A stretch of DNA of 64,000 nt from Pseudidiomarina woesei (GTDB lineage: Bacteria; Pseudomonadota; Gammaproteobacteria; Enterobacterales; Alteromonadaceae), in NCBI RefSeq assembly GCF_001418345.1, contig NZ_LIPW01000002.1, positions 303,377 through 367,376 on the forward strand, written 5' to 3'. Below, piece after piece: positions 31,013-40,435 of this stretch. Within the stretch, counting starts at the first letter, position 1, and each line of letters begins with the position of its first letter. Below the pieces are notes generated by a model that was given only the letters and a program-made list of their open reading frames with translations, searched no databases and had not been told where the DNA came from. The position numbers were made by a program, and so were the translations under genes.

Positions 31013-31043
31013 AGTTTGCGGCATAGTTTGCCGCTAAGTTTGC
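31013..31043. repeat. Tandem AGTTTGC repeat with 12-bp period and a small hairpin
   Basis: AGTTTGC occurs at 31013-31019, 31025-31031 and 31037-31043, exactly 12 bp apart. A 6-bp stem (GCGGCA/TGCCGC, 31018-31034) lies within it. It is in the 268-base gap between the mscS-like gene and a small secreted-protein gene, where no other gene is seen. Regularly spaced heptamers could be a regulator-binding array or a degraded repeat. Confidence 0.5.
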
Positions 31044-31109
31044 AGTGAGTATGTAGAGGTTTATGCGGTAATCATTGGTTTTCAACGTACACGAATTGCA
31101 GCAAGTGCT

Positions 31110-31406
31110 ATGGTCGCTTGTTTGTCGACGGCTGCATGCGCGGATTTTACCCCCGGCTGCGGTTCTGACAAAGCCGTCGATGAGGTGGTGCGCGTTATCA
31201 AGAACCAAGCGCCAACCATGCAAGAAATAAAAATTGAACGTGTGCATACGTTACGAACTAATTTCGCAACGGGCGAAGTTTTGTGTAGCGCTGCGGTTAT
31301 TAAAACGGACAGCAGTGCAGCCAAAAAACGCGTGTCTGTTGGTTATAACGTGTACTATGACACAAACCGTCGATTGGCTGTCAGCGTTTATGGCGCTCCT
31401 GAGTAA
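31110..31406 (+). CDS. Small secreted protein of unknown function
   Basis: A 98-residue frame beginning MVACLSTAACADF, which resembles a signal peptide whose basic n-region lies upstream: the same frame continues in front as GFQRTRIAASA. No ATG, GTG or TTG is seen in that frame upstream within about 60 bases, so either the ATG at 31110 is used with a very short signal, or a non-standard ATT or ATC start near 31071-31074 gives a better one. The mature part has cysteines at GCGSD and VLCSAAVI, which could form a disulfide. It ends 26 bases inside the convergent MHYT gene. No homologue is recognised. Confidence 0.5.
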   Translation: MVACLSTAACADFTPGCGSDKAVDEVVRVIKNQAPTMQEIKIERVHTLRTNFATGEVLCSAAVIKTDSSAAKKRVSVGYNVYYDTNRRLAVSVYGAPE

Positions 31407-33498
31407 AAACCTCTGCTGGTGTTGGTCGGCTGAATAGAAAACCTTGAAACGTATGGCAGCCAAGTTGCTTTAAATAGGCTGCTTGCTCGTGCGTTTCTAC
31501 GCCCTCAGCAACCGTTGTTAGCTGTAAACTTTCAGCAAGCTGAATAATGGCTTTTACAATAGAAGCCATAGAGGGTTGGGTTAACATGTCGCGGACAAAT
31601 GAAATATCAATTTTGAGTGTTTCAAACGGTAATTCAGCTAAGTACGACAATGACGAATAACCAGTACCAAAGTCATCAATTGCAAAGTGAACCCCAAACT
31701 CGGTCAGAAGTTTCATTTTTTCTGCCACTAATTCAACATCGTGCAGTAATAAGCTCTCGGTTATTTCAAGTTTTAATTGGTTCGGGTTAATACCAGTTTG
31801 TTGAATTTGACGGATTAGATTATCAACGAAGTCTGGTTGCTGAAATTGTCGACCACTGACGTTAATTGCCAGTGTTAAGTTCTGTGTTTCAGCACGTTCT
31901 TGCCATCGTTTAAGTATGACGCAGGCCTGCTCAATAACCCAACGGCCAATAGGAATAATTAAACCAGTGTCTTCTGCCAATGGAATGAATTCAGCTGGTG
32001 AGACAAAACCTCGTTGTGGGTGTTGCCAACGCAGTAACCCTTCGGCACCTGCAACCTCACCTTGAATGTTCACTTGGCTTTGTAAAAACAACTGCAATTG
32101 GTTGTGTTTCAAGGCCTGACGTAAATCCGTTTCTAAGGCAATGCGCTGCGCTGCTTGTTCGGCTAATTCAGGGCGAAATATTTCAATACCGCTATGATGA
32201 TGATTCAATTTAGCTTGGGCAAGGGCAAGACTGGCCTCGCCCAATATTATGTCTGGCTTGCCACCAGCCTGAAAGCGCGTAATACCAATTGACACCGTAC
32301 ATAAATAGGTGAAGTGACCAAGTTGATAGGGCGCTTCAAGCTGCTCTTGAATTGCCTCAATGCGCGCCAAGGTGGTGTTCTTTGAAAGACTAACGTCATG
32401 GTCGTGAGGACAAGGCAGCACTAATACAAATTCATTGCCTCCTATGCGAGCACAAAACACACCTAGATTGCGCAAGCGTTCGCCAACCTGGCGTAACAAC
32501 ATATCACCGTAAGAGGCGCCATAGGTATTGTTAAGTGTCTTAAACTTATCAAGGTCGAAAATAACCAAGGCATAAAATTGCACTGCTAAGTTCTCAAGGT
32601 GCTCAAGCAGTTGCTGTCGGTTGGCAAGCCCAGTGAGTGTGTCTTGTGTTGCTAAGTGATGAATGATTTGTTTTGCTTCGCGTTGTGATTTGGCTTGCAA
32701 GTACAAGCGTTTATCTACTTTAGTACCCACAACAGCGACAAAAGCTGCAATAACGGTGGCAAAACCAATCACATAAGCTAACCAATTAGAATGAGCGTGG
32801 GAGCCTTGCACCTCAACAATTCCATAAAACCGCGCTGCGGTCATTGCCGTGTAGTGCATTCCACTAATCGCTACGGCGATAACAGTTGCGGGTAGCAAGC
32901 GGCTTGCGAAACGGTCGATCGACGAGCGCTGTTCATAACGGGCTAAGCTGCGATAAGTCAGCATGGCAATGACACCCAATGAAAGTGCTACAACCAATGA
33001 AATAAGAAACCAACCGACATGATAGAGCAATACTCCGTTAAATTGCATGGCTGCCATGCCAATATAATGCATGCCACCAATACCAATACCAAGCACCCCG
33101 CCAGCCATTAAGGTTTTTGTTATGCTCGGCACGTACTGTGGGTTCAACTTAAGTTGTGTCCCTAACGCATACCAATTGGCAAGTACGGCGGGAACCACGG
33201 AAATTATTGTGAGCCCTAGCTGATGTTCAATTGCTAAGGGAATTTTGAAGGCGAGCATGCCAATAAAATGCATGCTCCATACTGTTAAGCCAGCAATGAT
33301 TGCACTCACAAACAACCAACCGTGGCGATATAATGGATTTCTGTATGAATTGGCTCGCACTAAGGTAAGCAACGACGTATAGGCACCTAGTAATGCAATT
33401 GCGAATGATAAAATGACCAGCCCAACATGATGCTCTCCAGCAATAAGCGGCAGTGCAGACTGCCCGAGGTCAAAAAACTGCTGCCAATGTTGGGTCAT
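31381..33498 (-). CDS. MHYT-GGDEF(degenerate)-EAL signalling protein
   Basis: A 705-residue protein. The N-terminal seven-helix MHYT sensor is recognised by SMHFIGMLAF, GGMHYIGMAAM and SGMHYTAMTAA, which coordinate copper and may sense O2, CO or NO. The GGDEF domain around residues 275-435 has IGGNEFVLVL instead of GGDEF, so cyclase activity is doubtful. The EAL domain from about 450 has GAEGLLRWQHP (EGL variant) and DDFGTGYSSLSYLAELPFETLKID (split by position), so phosphodiesterase activity is likely. It is monocistronic and reads away from the GntR gene. Confidence 0.88.
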   Translation of the reverse strand: MTQHWQQFFDLGQSALPLIAGEHHVGLVILSFAIALLGAYTSLLTLVRANSYRNPLYRHGWLFVSAIIAGLTVWSMHFIGMLAFKIPLAIEHQLGLTIISVVPAVLANWYALGTQLKLNPQYVPSITKTLMAGGVLGIGIGGMHYIGMAAMQFNGVLLYHVGWFLISLVVALSLGVIAMLTYRSLARYEQRSSIDRFASRLLPATVIAVAISGMHYTAMTAARFYGIVEVQGSHAHSNWLAYVIGFATVIAAFVAVVGTKVDKRLYLQAKSQREAKQIIHHLATQDTLTGLANRQQLLEHLENLAVQFYALVIFDLDKFKTLNNTYGASYGDMLLRQVGERLRNLGVFCARIGGNEFVLVLPCPHDHDVSLSKNTTLARIEAIQEQLEAPYQLGHFTYLCTVSIGITRFQAGGKPDIILGEASLALAQAKLNHHHSGIEIFRPELAEQAAQRIALETDLRQALKHNQLQLFLQSQVNIQGEVAGAEGLLRWQHPQRGFVSPAEFIPLAEDTGLIIPIGRWVIEQACVILKRWQERAETQNLTLAINVSGRQFQQPDFVDNLIRQIQQTGINPNQLKLEITESLLLHDVELVAEKMKLLTEFGVHFAIDDFGTGYSSLSYLAELPFETLKIDISFVRDMLTQPSMASIVKAIIQLAESLQLTTVAEGVETHEQAAYLKQLGCHTFQGFLFSRPTPAEVFTQERHKR

Positions 33499-33613
33499 AC
33501 TCGTTGTGTCCTTGGTTTTTCAAACCTATTTTTATCCGACGTGGTACGTAGTTAGCAACGTTTTAGTTCAATGTTTTAGTTGAACTTTAGTTTAACTTTG
33601 AAGCGATTTGCAA

Positions 33614-33627
33614 AATTGTCGACAATT
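33614..33627. promoter_or_regulatory. Predicted GntR operator, upstream copy
   Basis: A perfect 14-bp palindrome AATTGTCGACAATT lies directly upstream of a possible -35 TTGGTT (33631-33636) and -10 TAAAAT (33653-33658). GntR/FCD regulators often bind TTGT-N-ACAA palindromes, and a related sequence recurs at the start codon of the adjacent regulator gene. Confidence 0.65.
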
Positions 33628-33698
33628 AGTTTGGTTTTAAGCTTGGAATTTATAAAATATCCCCTTAAAATAACTGAATTGTTCAATTGAAGAGGTTT

Positions 33699-33714
33699 TC
33701 ATGTCGACAATTAT
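33699..33714. promoter_or_regulatory. Predicted GntR operator, copy overlapping the regulator start codon
   Basis: The sequence around the ATG is CATGTCGACAATTAT, which shares TGTCGACAATTA with the upstream palindrome at 33614-33627. A repressor bound here would block transcription of its own gene, which suggests autorepression. Confidence 0.5.
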
Positions 33715-34411
33715 AGGTGAAACCTTTCAAAGTCTTTTAGGGCGCTTGCCGGTGACATCTTCAGACCGCCTGCTACTAGAAATGCAGCGCGCTATTGTTG
33801 AAGGTGAACTGCCTGCTGGTAGTAAAATTAGCGAACCCGAGCTAGCACGTAAATTCAACGTTAGTCGAGCACCGCTGCGCGAAGCTATGGCGCGTTTAGA
33901 GCGTTGTCATTTAATTGAGCGTATACCAAATGCCGGTGCACGGGTCGTTAAATTGTCGGCAGAAGGGCTACAAGCGCTATACCAAATTCGCGAAGAGCTT
34001 GAAGGGCTTGCTTGCCGACTAGCAGCCGAAAACATGGATGAACATGAAATTGAACAGTTACGTGCGTTGCTTGACCAGCACCTGAAGTCACAACGGGTTC
34101 GCGAAGGCGAAAGCTATTATCAAGAAGCCGGCGATCTCGACTTTCACTATCGTATTATTCTAGGCAGCAAAAACCCGTATTTGATTAACATGCTGTGCGA
34201 CGAGCTGTACTTTTTAGTGCGCATGTATCGTGTTCAGTTGGGCATGAATGGCCCACGCGTGTCACGCGCATTTGACGAACACAAAGCAATTATTAATGCC
34301 ATCGCCAGTCGCGATGGCGAATTGGCGGATCTCTTGATGCGCCGTCACATTGCCGCTTCGCGCGGCAACATCGAATTAAAACTGCAACAAGTAGGAAAGC
34401 AACATGATTAA
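33701..34411 (+). CDS. GntR/FCD-family regulator of the methylcitrate operon
   Basis: A 236-residue DNA-binding protein. The winged helix at residues 25-90 contains [26 protein letters not shown]. The C-terminal helical FCD domain (about 95-225) has the His and Asp metal or ligand site [14 protein letters not shown] and EHKAII. It lies 8 bases into prpB, so it is probably the dedicated propionate-pathway regulator (often called prpR or mmgR in other genera). TGTCGACA-type palindromes flank its promoter. The ligand may be methylcitrate or methylisocitrate; this is inferred. Confidence 0.85.
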   Translation: MSTIIGETFQSLLGRLPVTSSDRLLLEMQRAIVEGELPAGSKISEPELARKFNVSRAPLREAMARLERCHLIERIPNAGARVVKLSAEGLQALYQIREELEGLACRLAAENMDEHEIEQLRALLDQHLKSQRVREGESYYQEAGDLDFHYRIILGSKNPYLINMLCDELYFLVRMYRVQLGMNGPRVSRAFDEHKAIINAIASRDGELADLLMRRHIAASRGNIELKLQQVGKQHD

Positions 34412-35282
34412 AGTTCACAGTGCTGGCGCTAAATTCCGCCAGGCCATAGCCAATAACAAGCCACTACAAATTGTTGGTACCATTAACGCCTACACAGCCA
34501 TGATGGCTGAGCGTGTTGGTCACCAAGCTTTATATTTGTCAGGTGCAGGTGTGGCGAACGCATCATTTGGCTTGCCAGACTTAGGCATGACCTCATTAAA
34601 CGATGTGTGCGAAGACATTCGCCGTATTACAGGCGCTACCGACGTGCCATTGCTAGTTGATGCCGACACCGGTTGGGGTGGAGCGTTTAACATTGCTCGC
34701 ACCGTTAAAGAAATGACCCGCGCTGGCGCAGCAGGCTTCCACATTGAAGACCAAGTAGCTCAGAAGCGTTGTGGCCACCGCCCTAACAAAGAGATCGTTT
34801 CGCAAGCAGAAATGGTCGATCGCGTAAAAGCGGCAGTAGATGCACGTATTGATGACCAGTTTTATATTATGGCCCGTACCGATGCATTCCAACAAGAAGG
34901 CTTAGAAGCTGCGATTGAGCGCGCCCAAGCCTGCGTTGAAGCTGGCGCCGACGCCATTTTTGCCGAAGCCGTACACACGTTAGAACACTATCAAGCATTT
35001 ACTAACGCGCTAAACGTACCAGTTCTTGCTAACATTACTGAGTTTGGCGCCACGCCACTGTTCAGCAAAGACGAATTAGCCGAAGTTGGCATTGAATTAG
35101 TGCTGTACCCGTTAAGTGCTTTCCGTGCCATGAACAAAGCGGCATTAAATGTGTATGAGAGCATTTTAACGAACGGTCACCAAAAAGAGGTGGTCGATAG
35201 CATGCAGACGCGTGCGGAGTTGTATGATTTCTTAAATTATCACGCGTTCGAAGACAAACTCGATTCATTGTTCAAAAAATAA
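34404..35282 (+). CDS. prpB: Methylisocitrate lyase
   Basis: Splits 2-methylisocitrate into pyruvate and succinate at the end of the methylcitrate cycle. The 292 residues carry the isocitrate-lyase superfamily motifs: [11 protein letters not shown] near residue 80 for Mg binding, and [12 protein letters not shown] near 122, the lyase active-site loop with the catalytic Cys. It overlaps the GntR stop by 8 bases, so the two are translationally coupled. An unusual 165-base gap with repeats separates it from prpC. Confidence 0.95.
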   Translation: MIKVHSAGAKFRQAIANNKPLQIVGTINAYTAMMAERVGHQALYLSGAGVANASFGLPDLGMTSLNDVCEDIRRITGATDVPLLVDADTGWGGAFNIARTVKEMTRAGAAGFHIEDQVAQKRCGHRPNKEIVSQAEMVDRVKAAVDARIDDQFYIMARTDAFQQEGLEAAIERAQACVEAGADAIFAEAVHTLEHYQAFTNALNVPVLANITEFGATPLFSKDELAEVGIELVLYPLSAFRAMNKAALNVYESILTNGHQKEVVDSMQTRAELYDFLNYHAFEDKLDSLFKK

Positions 35283-35290
35283 ACGCAAAA

Positions 35291-35419
35291 GCGCTATTAG
35301 ATAATCGATATTGGATATTAGAGTAAATTCAACGGCGCTATTAGAGGATAGATATTGGATATTAGAGCGATAGTCGAGCTTGGTTTTCTGATATCTAATA
35401 TCAGATAGCTAATATCGCC
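35291..35419. repeat. Intergenic repeat array between prpB and prpC
   Basis: Two direct copies of a 33-bp unit at 35291-35323 and 35335-35367 differ at three positions. Each begins GCGCTATTAGA and ends GATATTGGATATTAGAG. A third, inverted and more diverged copy lies at 35388-35419, so copies two and three can pair as a long AT-rich hairpin. The array fills the gap between two genes of one operon and could affect readthrough or mRNA decay. Confidence 0.7.
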
Positions 35420-35447
35420 TTAAGGTTTTAATAATAAGGAGTTAAAG

Positions 35448-36572
35448 ATGGCTGAGAAGAAATTGACAGGCGCCGGTTTACGCGGCCAAGTAGCGGGCGA
35501 GACCGCTCTTTGTACCGTTGGGAAAAGCGGTTCTGGTTTAACCTATTACGGTTATGACATTAAAGAATTAGCTGACAAAGTCACGTTTGAAGAAGTGGCA
35601 TATTTGTTGTCTCGTGGTGAATTACCAAACAAAGACCAGTTAGCTGAGTACAAAACGCGTTTGAAAAAGCAACGCGGCCTGCCACAGGCGCTGAAAGATG
35701 TGTTAGAGCGCATTCCAGCAGACGCGCACCCAATGGACGTGATGCGTACCGGTTGTTCGTTTTTGGGCAACATTGAGCCGGAAGAAGACTTCAGCCAAGC
35801 GGACGACAAAATTGAGCGAATGCTAGCAACTTTCCCGAGCATTTTGCTGTATTGGTACCGTTTCAGCCATGAAGGCAAGCGCATTGAAACCCAAACTGAC
35901 GACGACTCAATTGGTGCACACTTCTTGCACTTGTTGCACGACAAAGCGCCGTCGAAGTTGCACACTGACGTGATGAACACCTCGCTGATTTTGTATGCAG
36001 AGCACGAATTTAATGCGTCAACCTTTACTGCTCGCGTGTGCGCATCAACCTTGTCAGACATTTTCTCATGCGTTACCGGCGCGATTGGTTCATTGCGTGG
36101 GCCATTACATGGCGGCGCGAACGAAGCGGCCATGGAACTCATTGAAAACATGAAAGACGCCGACGATGCCGAGCAAACCTTAACGGGCATGCTTGAGCGC
36201 AAAGAGAAAATTATGGGCTTTGGTCACGCCATTTATCGTGAGTTTGACCCGCGTAATGACATTATTAAAGAGTGGTCAGAAAAGCTTTCGCAAGAGTTTG
36301 GCGATACCCGTTTGTACGATGTGTCAGTGCGTTGTGAAGAGGTTATGTGGCGTGAGAAGAAACTGTTCCCAAATGCGGACTTTTTCCATGCGTCGGCATA
36401 CCACTACATGGGCATTCCAACCAAGTTGTTTACGCCTATTTTCGTGATGTCGCGGGTAACCGGCTGGACTGCACACGTAAAAGAACAGCGTGCCAATAAC
36501 CGTATTATTCGCCCAAGTGCGGACTACACCGGCCCAGGCCCTCGCCCTGTACCTGCTTTAGAAGACCGTTAA
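35448..36572 (+). CDS. prpC: 2-Methylcitrate synthase
   Basis: Condenses propionyl-CoA with oxaloacetate. It is a 374-residue type I citrate-synthase fold protein. The region GPLHGGANEAAMELIENM (residues 222-239) carries one catalytic His, the active-site segment MGFGHAIYREFDPRND carries the other with nearby Asp, and RIIRPSADYTGP near the C-terminus binds substrate. The segment RGLPQALKDVLERIPADAHPMDVMRTG fits PrpC over GltA. The ATG follows AAGGAGTTAAAG. A UUCG-loop terminator follows. Confidence 0.93.
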   Translation: MAEKKLTGAGLRGQVAGETALCTVGKSGSGLTYYGYDIKELADKVTFEEVAYLLSRGELPNKDQLAEYKTRLKKQRGLPQALKDVLERIPADAHPMDVMRTGCSFLGNIEPEEDFSQADDKIERMLATFPSILLYWYRFSHEGKRIETQTDDDSIGAHFLHLLHDKAPSKLHTDVMNTSLILYAEHEFNASTFTARVCASTLSDIFSCVTGAIGSLRGPLHGGANEAAMELIENMKDADDAEQTLTGMLERKEKIMGFGHAIYREFDPRNDIIKEWSEKLSQEFGDTRLYDVSVRCEEVMWREKKLFPNADFFHASAYHYMGIPTKLFTPIFVMSRVTGWTAHVKEQRANNRIIRPSADYTGPGPRPVPALEDR

Positions 36573-36581
36573 GCAGAGATT

Positions 36582-36607
36582 AAAGAGGCACTTCGGTGCC
36601 TCTTTTT
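36582..36607 (+). terminator. Intrinsic terminator after prpC
   Basis: A 10-bp stem AAAGAGGCAC/GTGCCTCTTT closed by a TTCG tetraloop and followed by TTTTT. It lies between prpC and acnD, so it may reduce readthrough into the acnD-prpF half of the operon; acnD could also have its own promoter. Confidence 0.85.
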
Positions 36608-36650
36608 GGCTGTTCTGTAGTAACCACTCATTCACTAAAGAGGCATAGCC

Positions 36651-39245
36651 ATGAACACTGAATTTCGTAAACCGCTCCCGGGCACCACGCTGCAATATTA
36701 TGACACGCGTGCCGCGGTAGAAGCGATTAAACCAGGCGCTTATGACGGCCTGCCATACACATCTAAAATTTTAGCTGAGCAGTTGGTGCGTCGCTGCAAC
36801 CCAGAAGACTTAACCGCAAGCTTAGTGCAGTTAATTGATCGCAAACGTGATCTCGACTTTCCTTGGTATCCAGCACGAGTTGTGTGCCACGATATTTTGG
36901 GCCAAACCGCACTGGTTGACTTGGCCGGCTTGCGTGACGCTATTGCCGCTAAAGGCGGTGATCCAGCCAAAGTAAACCCAGTGGTGCCAACCCAGTTGAT
37001 AGTTGACCACTCATTAGCGGTAGAACACGCTGGTTTTGACAAAGACGCGTTTGAGAAAAATCGTCAAATTGAAGACCGTCGTAACGACGACCGTTTTCAC
37101 TTTATTAACTGGACCAAAACAGCGTTCAAAAACGTTGATGTTATTCCGCCGGGTAACGGCATTATGCACCAAATTAACCTAGAGAAAATGTCACCTGTGG
37201 TGCAAGTGCGCGACAACGTGGCGTTTCCTGACACCTGTGTGGGCACCGATAGCCATACCCCAATGGTTGACGCCTTGGGCGTTATTTCTGTGGGCGTGGG
37301 CGGCTTAGAAGCGGAAAGCGTTATGCTTGGCCGCGCGTCGTACATGCGCCTGCCGGATATTATTGGCGTCGAGCTCAAAGGAAAACTCAAACCTGGCATT
37401 ACCGGCACCGACTTAGTGCTCGCCATTACTCACTTCTTGCGCAAAGAGCGGGTGGTTGGTGCTTACCTTGAATTCTTTGGTGAAGGTGCGGATGCCTTGT
37501 CGGTGGGTGACCGAGCGACCATTTCAAACATGACGCCTGAATATGGTGCCACCGCCGCCATGTTCTACATTGATCAGCAAACTATTGATTACTTAAAGTT
37601 AACTGGCCGCGACGACAAGCAAGTAGAGTTGGTTGAGCATTATGCCAAGCACACTGGCTTGTGGGCTGACAGCATGAAAGGCGCCGAATACGAGCGCGTG
37701 TTGACCTTTGATTTGTCCAAAGTTGAACGCAACCTGGCGGGGCCTTCAAACCCGCACGCGTTATTGCCAGCAGCCGAGCTCAGCTCGCGTGGTATTGCCA
37801 AGCATATTGAGCAACCAGAAGGCGGCTTAATGCCTGACGGTGCGGTGATTATTGCGGCCATTACCAGCTGTACCAACACCAGCAACCCGCGCAACATGAT
37901 TGCCGCAGGTTTGATTGCTCGCAATGCGAATAAACTAGGCCTAACTCGCAAGCCGTGGGTGAAAACCTCGTTAGCGCCGGGCTCAAAAACCGTCAAAATG
38001 TACTTAGAAGACGCTAACCTTTTGCCTGAGTTAGAAAACTTAGGTTTTGGTGTGGTTGGCTTTGCCTGCACCACTTGTAACGGTATGAGCGGCGCGCTCG
38101 ACCCGAAAATTCAGCAAGAAATTATTGAGCGCGATTTGTTCTCAACCGCCGTACTTTCGGGTAACCGTAACTTTGACGGCCGTATTCACCCGTATGCCAA
38201 ACAGGCATTCTTGGCGTCACCGCCATTAGTGGTGGCGTACGCGATAGCCGGTACCATTCGTTTTGACATTGAAAAAGACGTGTTGGGCTTAGACCAAAAC
38301 GGTAACCCAGTCACCCTGAAAGACATTTGGCCAAGCGACGAAGAAATTGACGCCATTGTGAAGCAGGCGGTTAAGCCAGAGCAGTTCCGTACTGTGTATG
38401 ACCCGATGTTTAGCTTAAACGTTGAGTATGGCGAAAAAATTAACCCACTGTATGACTGGCGTCCGCAAAGTACGTATATTCGCCGTCCACCATACTGGGA
38501 AGGTTCGTTTGCCTCGGCCAATAGCTTAAAAGGCTTACGTCCGTTGGCCGTATTAGGTGACAACATCACCACCGACCATTTGTCACCGTCTAACGCGATA
38601 TTGCCAGACAGCGCTGCGGGCGAATACTTGGCGAAAATGGGCTTACCAGAAGAAGACTTCAACAGCTACGCCACGCATCGCGGTGACCATTTAACCGCGC
38701 AACGCGCCACCTTTGCCAACCCGAAACTATTTAACGAAATGGTTAAAAACGACGCGGGCGAGGTTATTCAAGGCTCACTAGCTCGGGTTGAACCAGACGG
38801 TAAAACCATGCGCATGTGGGAAGCCATTGAAACCTACATGGAGCGCAAGCAGCCGTTGATCATTGTCGCTGGCGCTGACTATGGCCAGGGGTCGTCACGC
38901 GACTGGGCCGCGAAAGGTGTTCGTTTGGCCGGTGTTGAATGTATTGTTGCCGAGGGCTTTGAGCGCATTCACCGTACCAATCTTATTGGTATGGGCGTAC
39001 TGCCGCTTGAGTTTGAAGCCGGTACTACGCGCAAAACCTTGAACATTGACGGTACCGAAACCTTTGATGTGGAAGGTGACGTACAGCCAGGCGCAGAAAT
39101 GACGTTAGTTATTCATCGCGCCAACGGTGACACCGTCAAAGTGCCCACCAAGTGTCGCTTAGATACCGCTGAAGAAGTGTCGATTTACTCGGCTGGTGGT
39201 GTGTTGCAGCGCTTTGCCCAAGACTTTTTAGCGGGTGAGGTGTAA
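36651..39245 (+). CDS. acnD: Fe/S-dependent 2-methylisocitrate dehydratase
   Basis: A 864-residue aconitase-superfamily enzyme that dehydrates 2-methylcitrate, replacing PrpD. Cluster ligands are visible as SCTNTSNP near residue 407 and CTTCNGMSG near 473, plus the conserved segment DNVAFPDTCVGTDSHTPMVD near 190. The C-terminal swivel domain contains YGQGSSRDWAAKG near 745 and FERIHRTNLIGMGVLPLEF near 770. It is followed after 5 bases by prpF, the partner that this enzyme is known to need. No prpD was found. Confidence 0.93.
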   Translation: MNTEFRKPLPGTTLQYYDTRAAVEAIKPGAYDGLPYTSKILAEQLVRRCNPEDLTASLVQLIDRKRDLDFPWYPARVVCHDILGQTALVDLAGLRDAIAAKGGDPAKVNPVVPTQLIVDHSLAVEHAGFDKDAFEKNRQIEDRRNDDRFHFINWTKTAFKNVDVIPPGNGIMHQINLEKMSPVVQVRDNVAFPDTCVGTDSHTPMVDALGVISVGVGGLEAESVMLGRASYMRLPDIIGVELKGKLKPGITGTDLVLAITHFLRKERVVGAYLEFFGEGADALSVGDRATISNMTPEYGATAAMFYIDQQTIDYLKLTGRDDKQVELVEHYAKHTGLWADSMKGAEYERVLTFDLSKVERNLAGPSNPHALLPAAELSSRGIAKHIEQPEGGLMPDGAVIIAAITSCTNTSNPRNMIAAGLIARNANKLGLTRKPWVKTSLAPGSKTVKMYLEDANLLPELENLGFGVVGFACTTCNGMSGALDPKIQQEIIERDLFSTAVLSGNRNFDGRIHPYAKQAFLASPPLVVAYAIAGTIRFDIEKDVLGLDQNGNPVTLKDIWPSDEEIDAIVKQAVKPEQFRTVYDPMFSLNVEYGEKINPLYDWRPQSTYIRRPPYWEGSFASANSLKGLRPLAVLGDNITTDHLSPSNAILPDSAAGEYLAKMGLPEEDFNSYATHRGDHLTAQRATFANPKLFNEMVKNDAGEVIQGSLARVEPDGKTMRMWEAIETYMERKQPLIIVAGADYGQGSSRDWAAKGVRLAGVECIVAEGFERIHRTNLIGMGVLPLEFEAGTTRKTLNIDGTETFDVEGDVQPGAEMTLVIHRANGDTVKVPTKCRLDTAEEVSIYSAGGVLQRFAQDFLAGEV

Positions 39246-39250
39246 TTGCG

Positions 39251-40435
39251 ATGGCTTTCCCTCCACAACTAAAAATTGCCGCCACGTACATGCGTGGCGG
39301 CACCTCGAAAGGGGTGTTTTTTAAACTGGATGACTTACCTGCTGCGGCACAAACGCCAGGCCCAGCGCGCGATAAACTGTTGTTGCGCGTTATTGGCAGC
39401 CCAGATCCGTACGCTAAACACACCGATGGTATGGGGGGCGCAACCTCAAGTACCAGTAAAACGGTGATTCTGTCGCGCAGCTCACGGCCAGAGCATGATG
39501 TCGATTATCTGTTTGGTCAGGTTTCAATTGATAAGCCATTTATTGATTGGAGCGGTAACTGCGGCAACTTAACCGCGGCAGTTGGCTCATTTGCTATTAG
39601 CAATGGCTTGGTTGACTCATCGCGTATACCCGATAACGGTACCTGCGTGGTGCGCATTTGGCAGGCCAATATTCAGAAAACCATTGTGGCGCATGTGCCT
39701 ATCACTAACGGTGAAGTGCAAGAAACGGGTGACTTTGAGCTTGACGGCGTGACCTTTCCAGCCGCCGAAGTGCAAGTGGAATTTATGGACCCAGCCGCCG
39801 ATGACGATGGCGAGGGCGGTTCCATGTTCCCCACCGGCAACGTGGTTGACGAGTTTGAAGTGCCAGGCTTGGGTAAGTTACAAGCAACGTTTATTAATGC
39901 AGGCATTCCGACTATTTTCGTCAACGCTGCGGACATTGGCTACACCGGCACGGAACTGCAGGGTGCAATTAACGAAAACGCCGATGCCTTGCTAATGTTT
40001 GAGAACTTGCGTGCGCACGGTGCTGTGAAAATGGGCTTAATTGCTTCTGTTGACGAAGCCGCCGCGCGCCAACATACGCCGAAAATTGCCTTTGTGGCAC
40101 CGCCAGCTGACTATGTGTCGTCTAGTGGCAAAGCCATTAACGCCACTGACATTGACGTGTTAGTGCGTGCCATGTCGATGGGCAAACTGCACCACGCCAT
40201 GATGGGCACAGCCGCTGTCGCCATTGCCACAGCTGCCGCAGTGCCTGGCACTTTGGTGAACTTAGCAGCCGGTGGTGGCGACCGTAATCAAGTGGTGTTT
40301 GGTCACCCATCGGGTACCTTACGCGTGGGTGCCGAAGCCAAGCAAGTGAACGGTGAGTGGACGGTCACTAAAGCCATCATGAGCCGCAGCGCGCGGGTAC
40401 TCATGGAAGGCTGGGTTCGCGTACCACACGACTAA
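39251..40435 (+). CDS. prpF: PrpF, 2-methylaconitate cis-trans isomerase
   Basis: A 394-residue protein of the diaminopimelate-epimerase fold. It isomerises the trans-methylaconitate made by AcnD to the cis form used later in the cycle. The N-terminal motif AATYMRGGTSKGVFF carries the first active-site region, and SGNCGNLTAAVGSFAI near residue 100 is the second. GHPSGTLRVG follows near 360. It is coupled to acnD by a 5-base gap. Its stop overlaps the ParE-type toxin gene by 4 bases. Confidence 0.93.
   Translation: MAFPPQLKIAATYMRGGTSKGVFFKLDDLPAAAQTPGPARDKLLLRVIGSPDPYAKHTDGMGGATSSTSKTVILSRSSRPEHDVDYLFGQVSIDKPFIDWSGNCGNLTAAVGSFAISNGLVDSSRIPDNGTCVVRIWQANIQKTIVAHVPITNGEVQETGDFELDGVTFPAAEVQVEFMDPAADDDGEGGSMFPTGNVVDEFEVPGLGKLQATFINAGIPTIFVNAADIGYTGTELQGAINENADALLMFENLRAHGAVKMGLIASVDEAAARQHTPKIAFVAPPADYVSSSGKAINATDIDVLVRAMSMGKLHHAMMGTAAVAIATAAAVPGTLVNLAAGGGDRNQVVFGHPSGTLRVGAEAKQVNGEWTVTKAIMSRSARVLMEGWVRVPHD

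Noticed and set aside
35552..36202. Minus-strand 216-residue frame antisense to prpC
   Set aside because: Shadow of a highly conserved gene; no start context or family.
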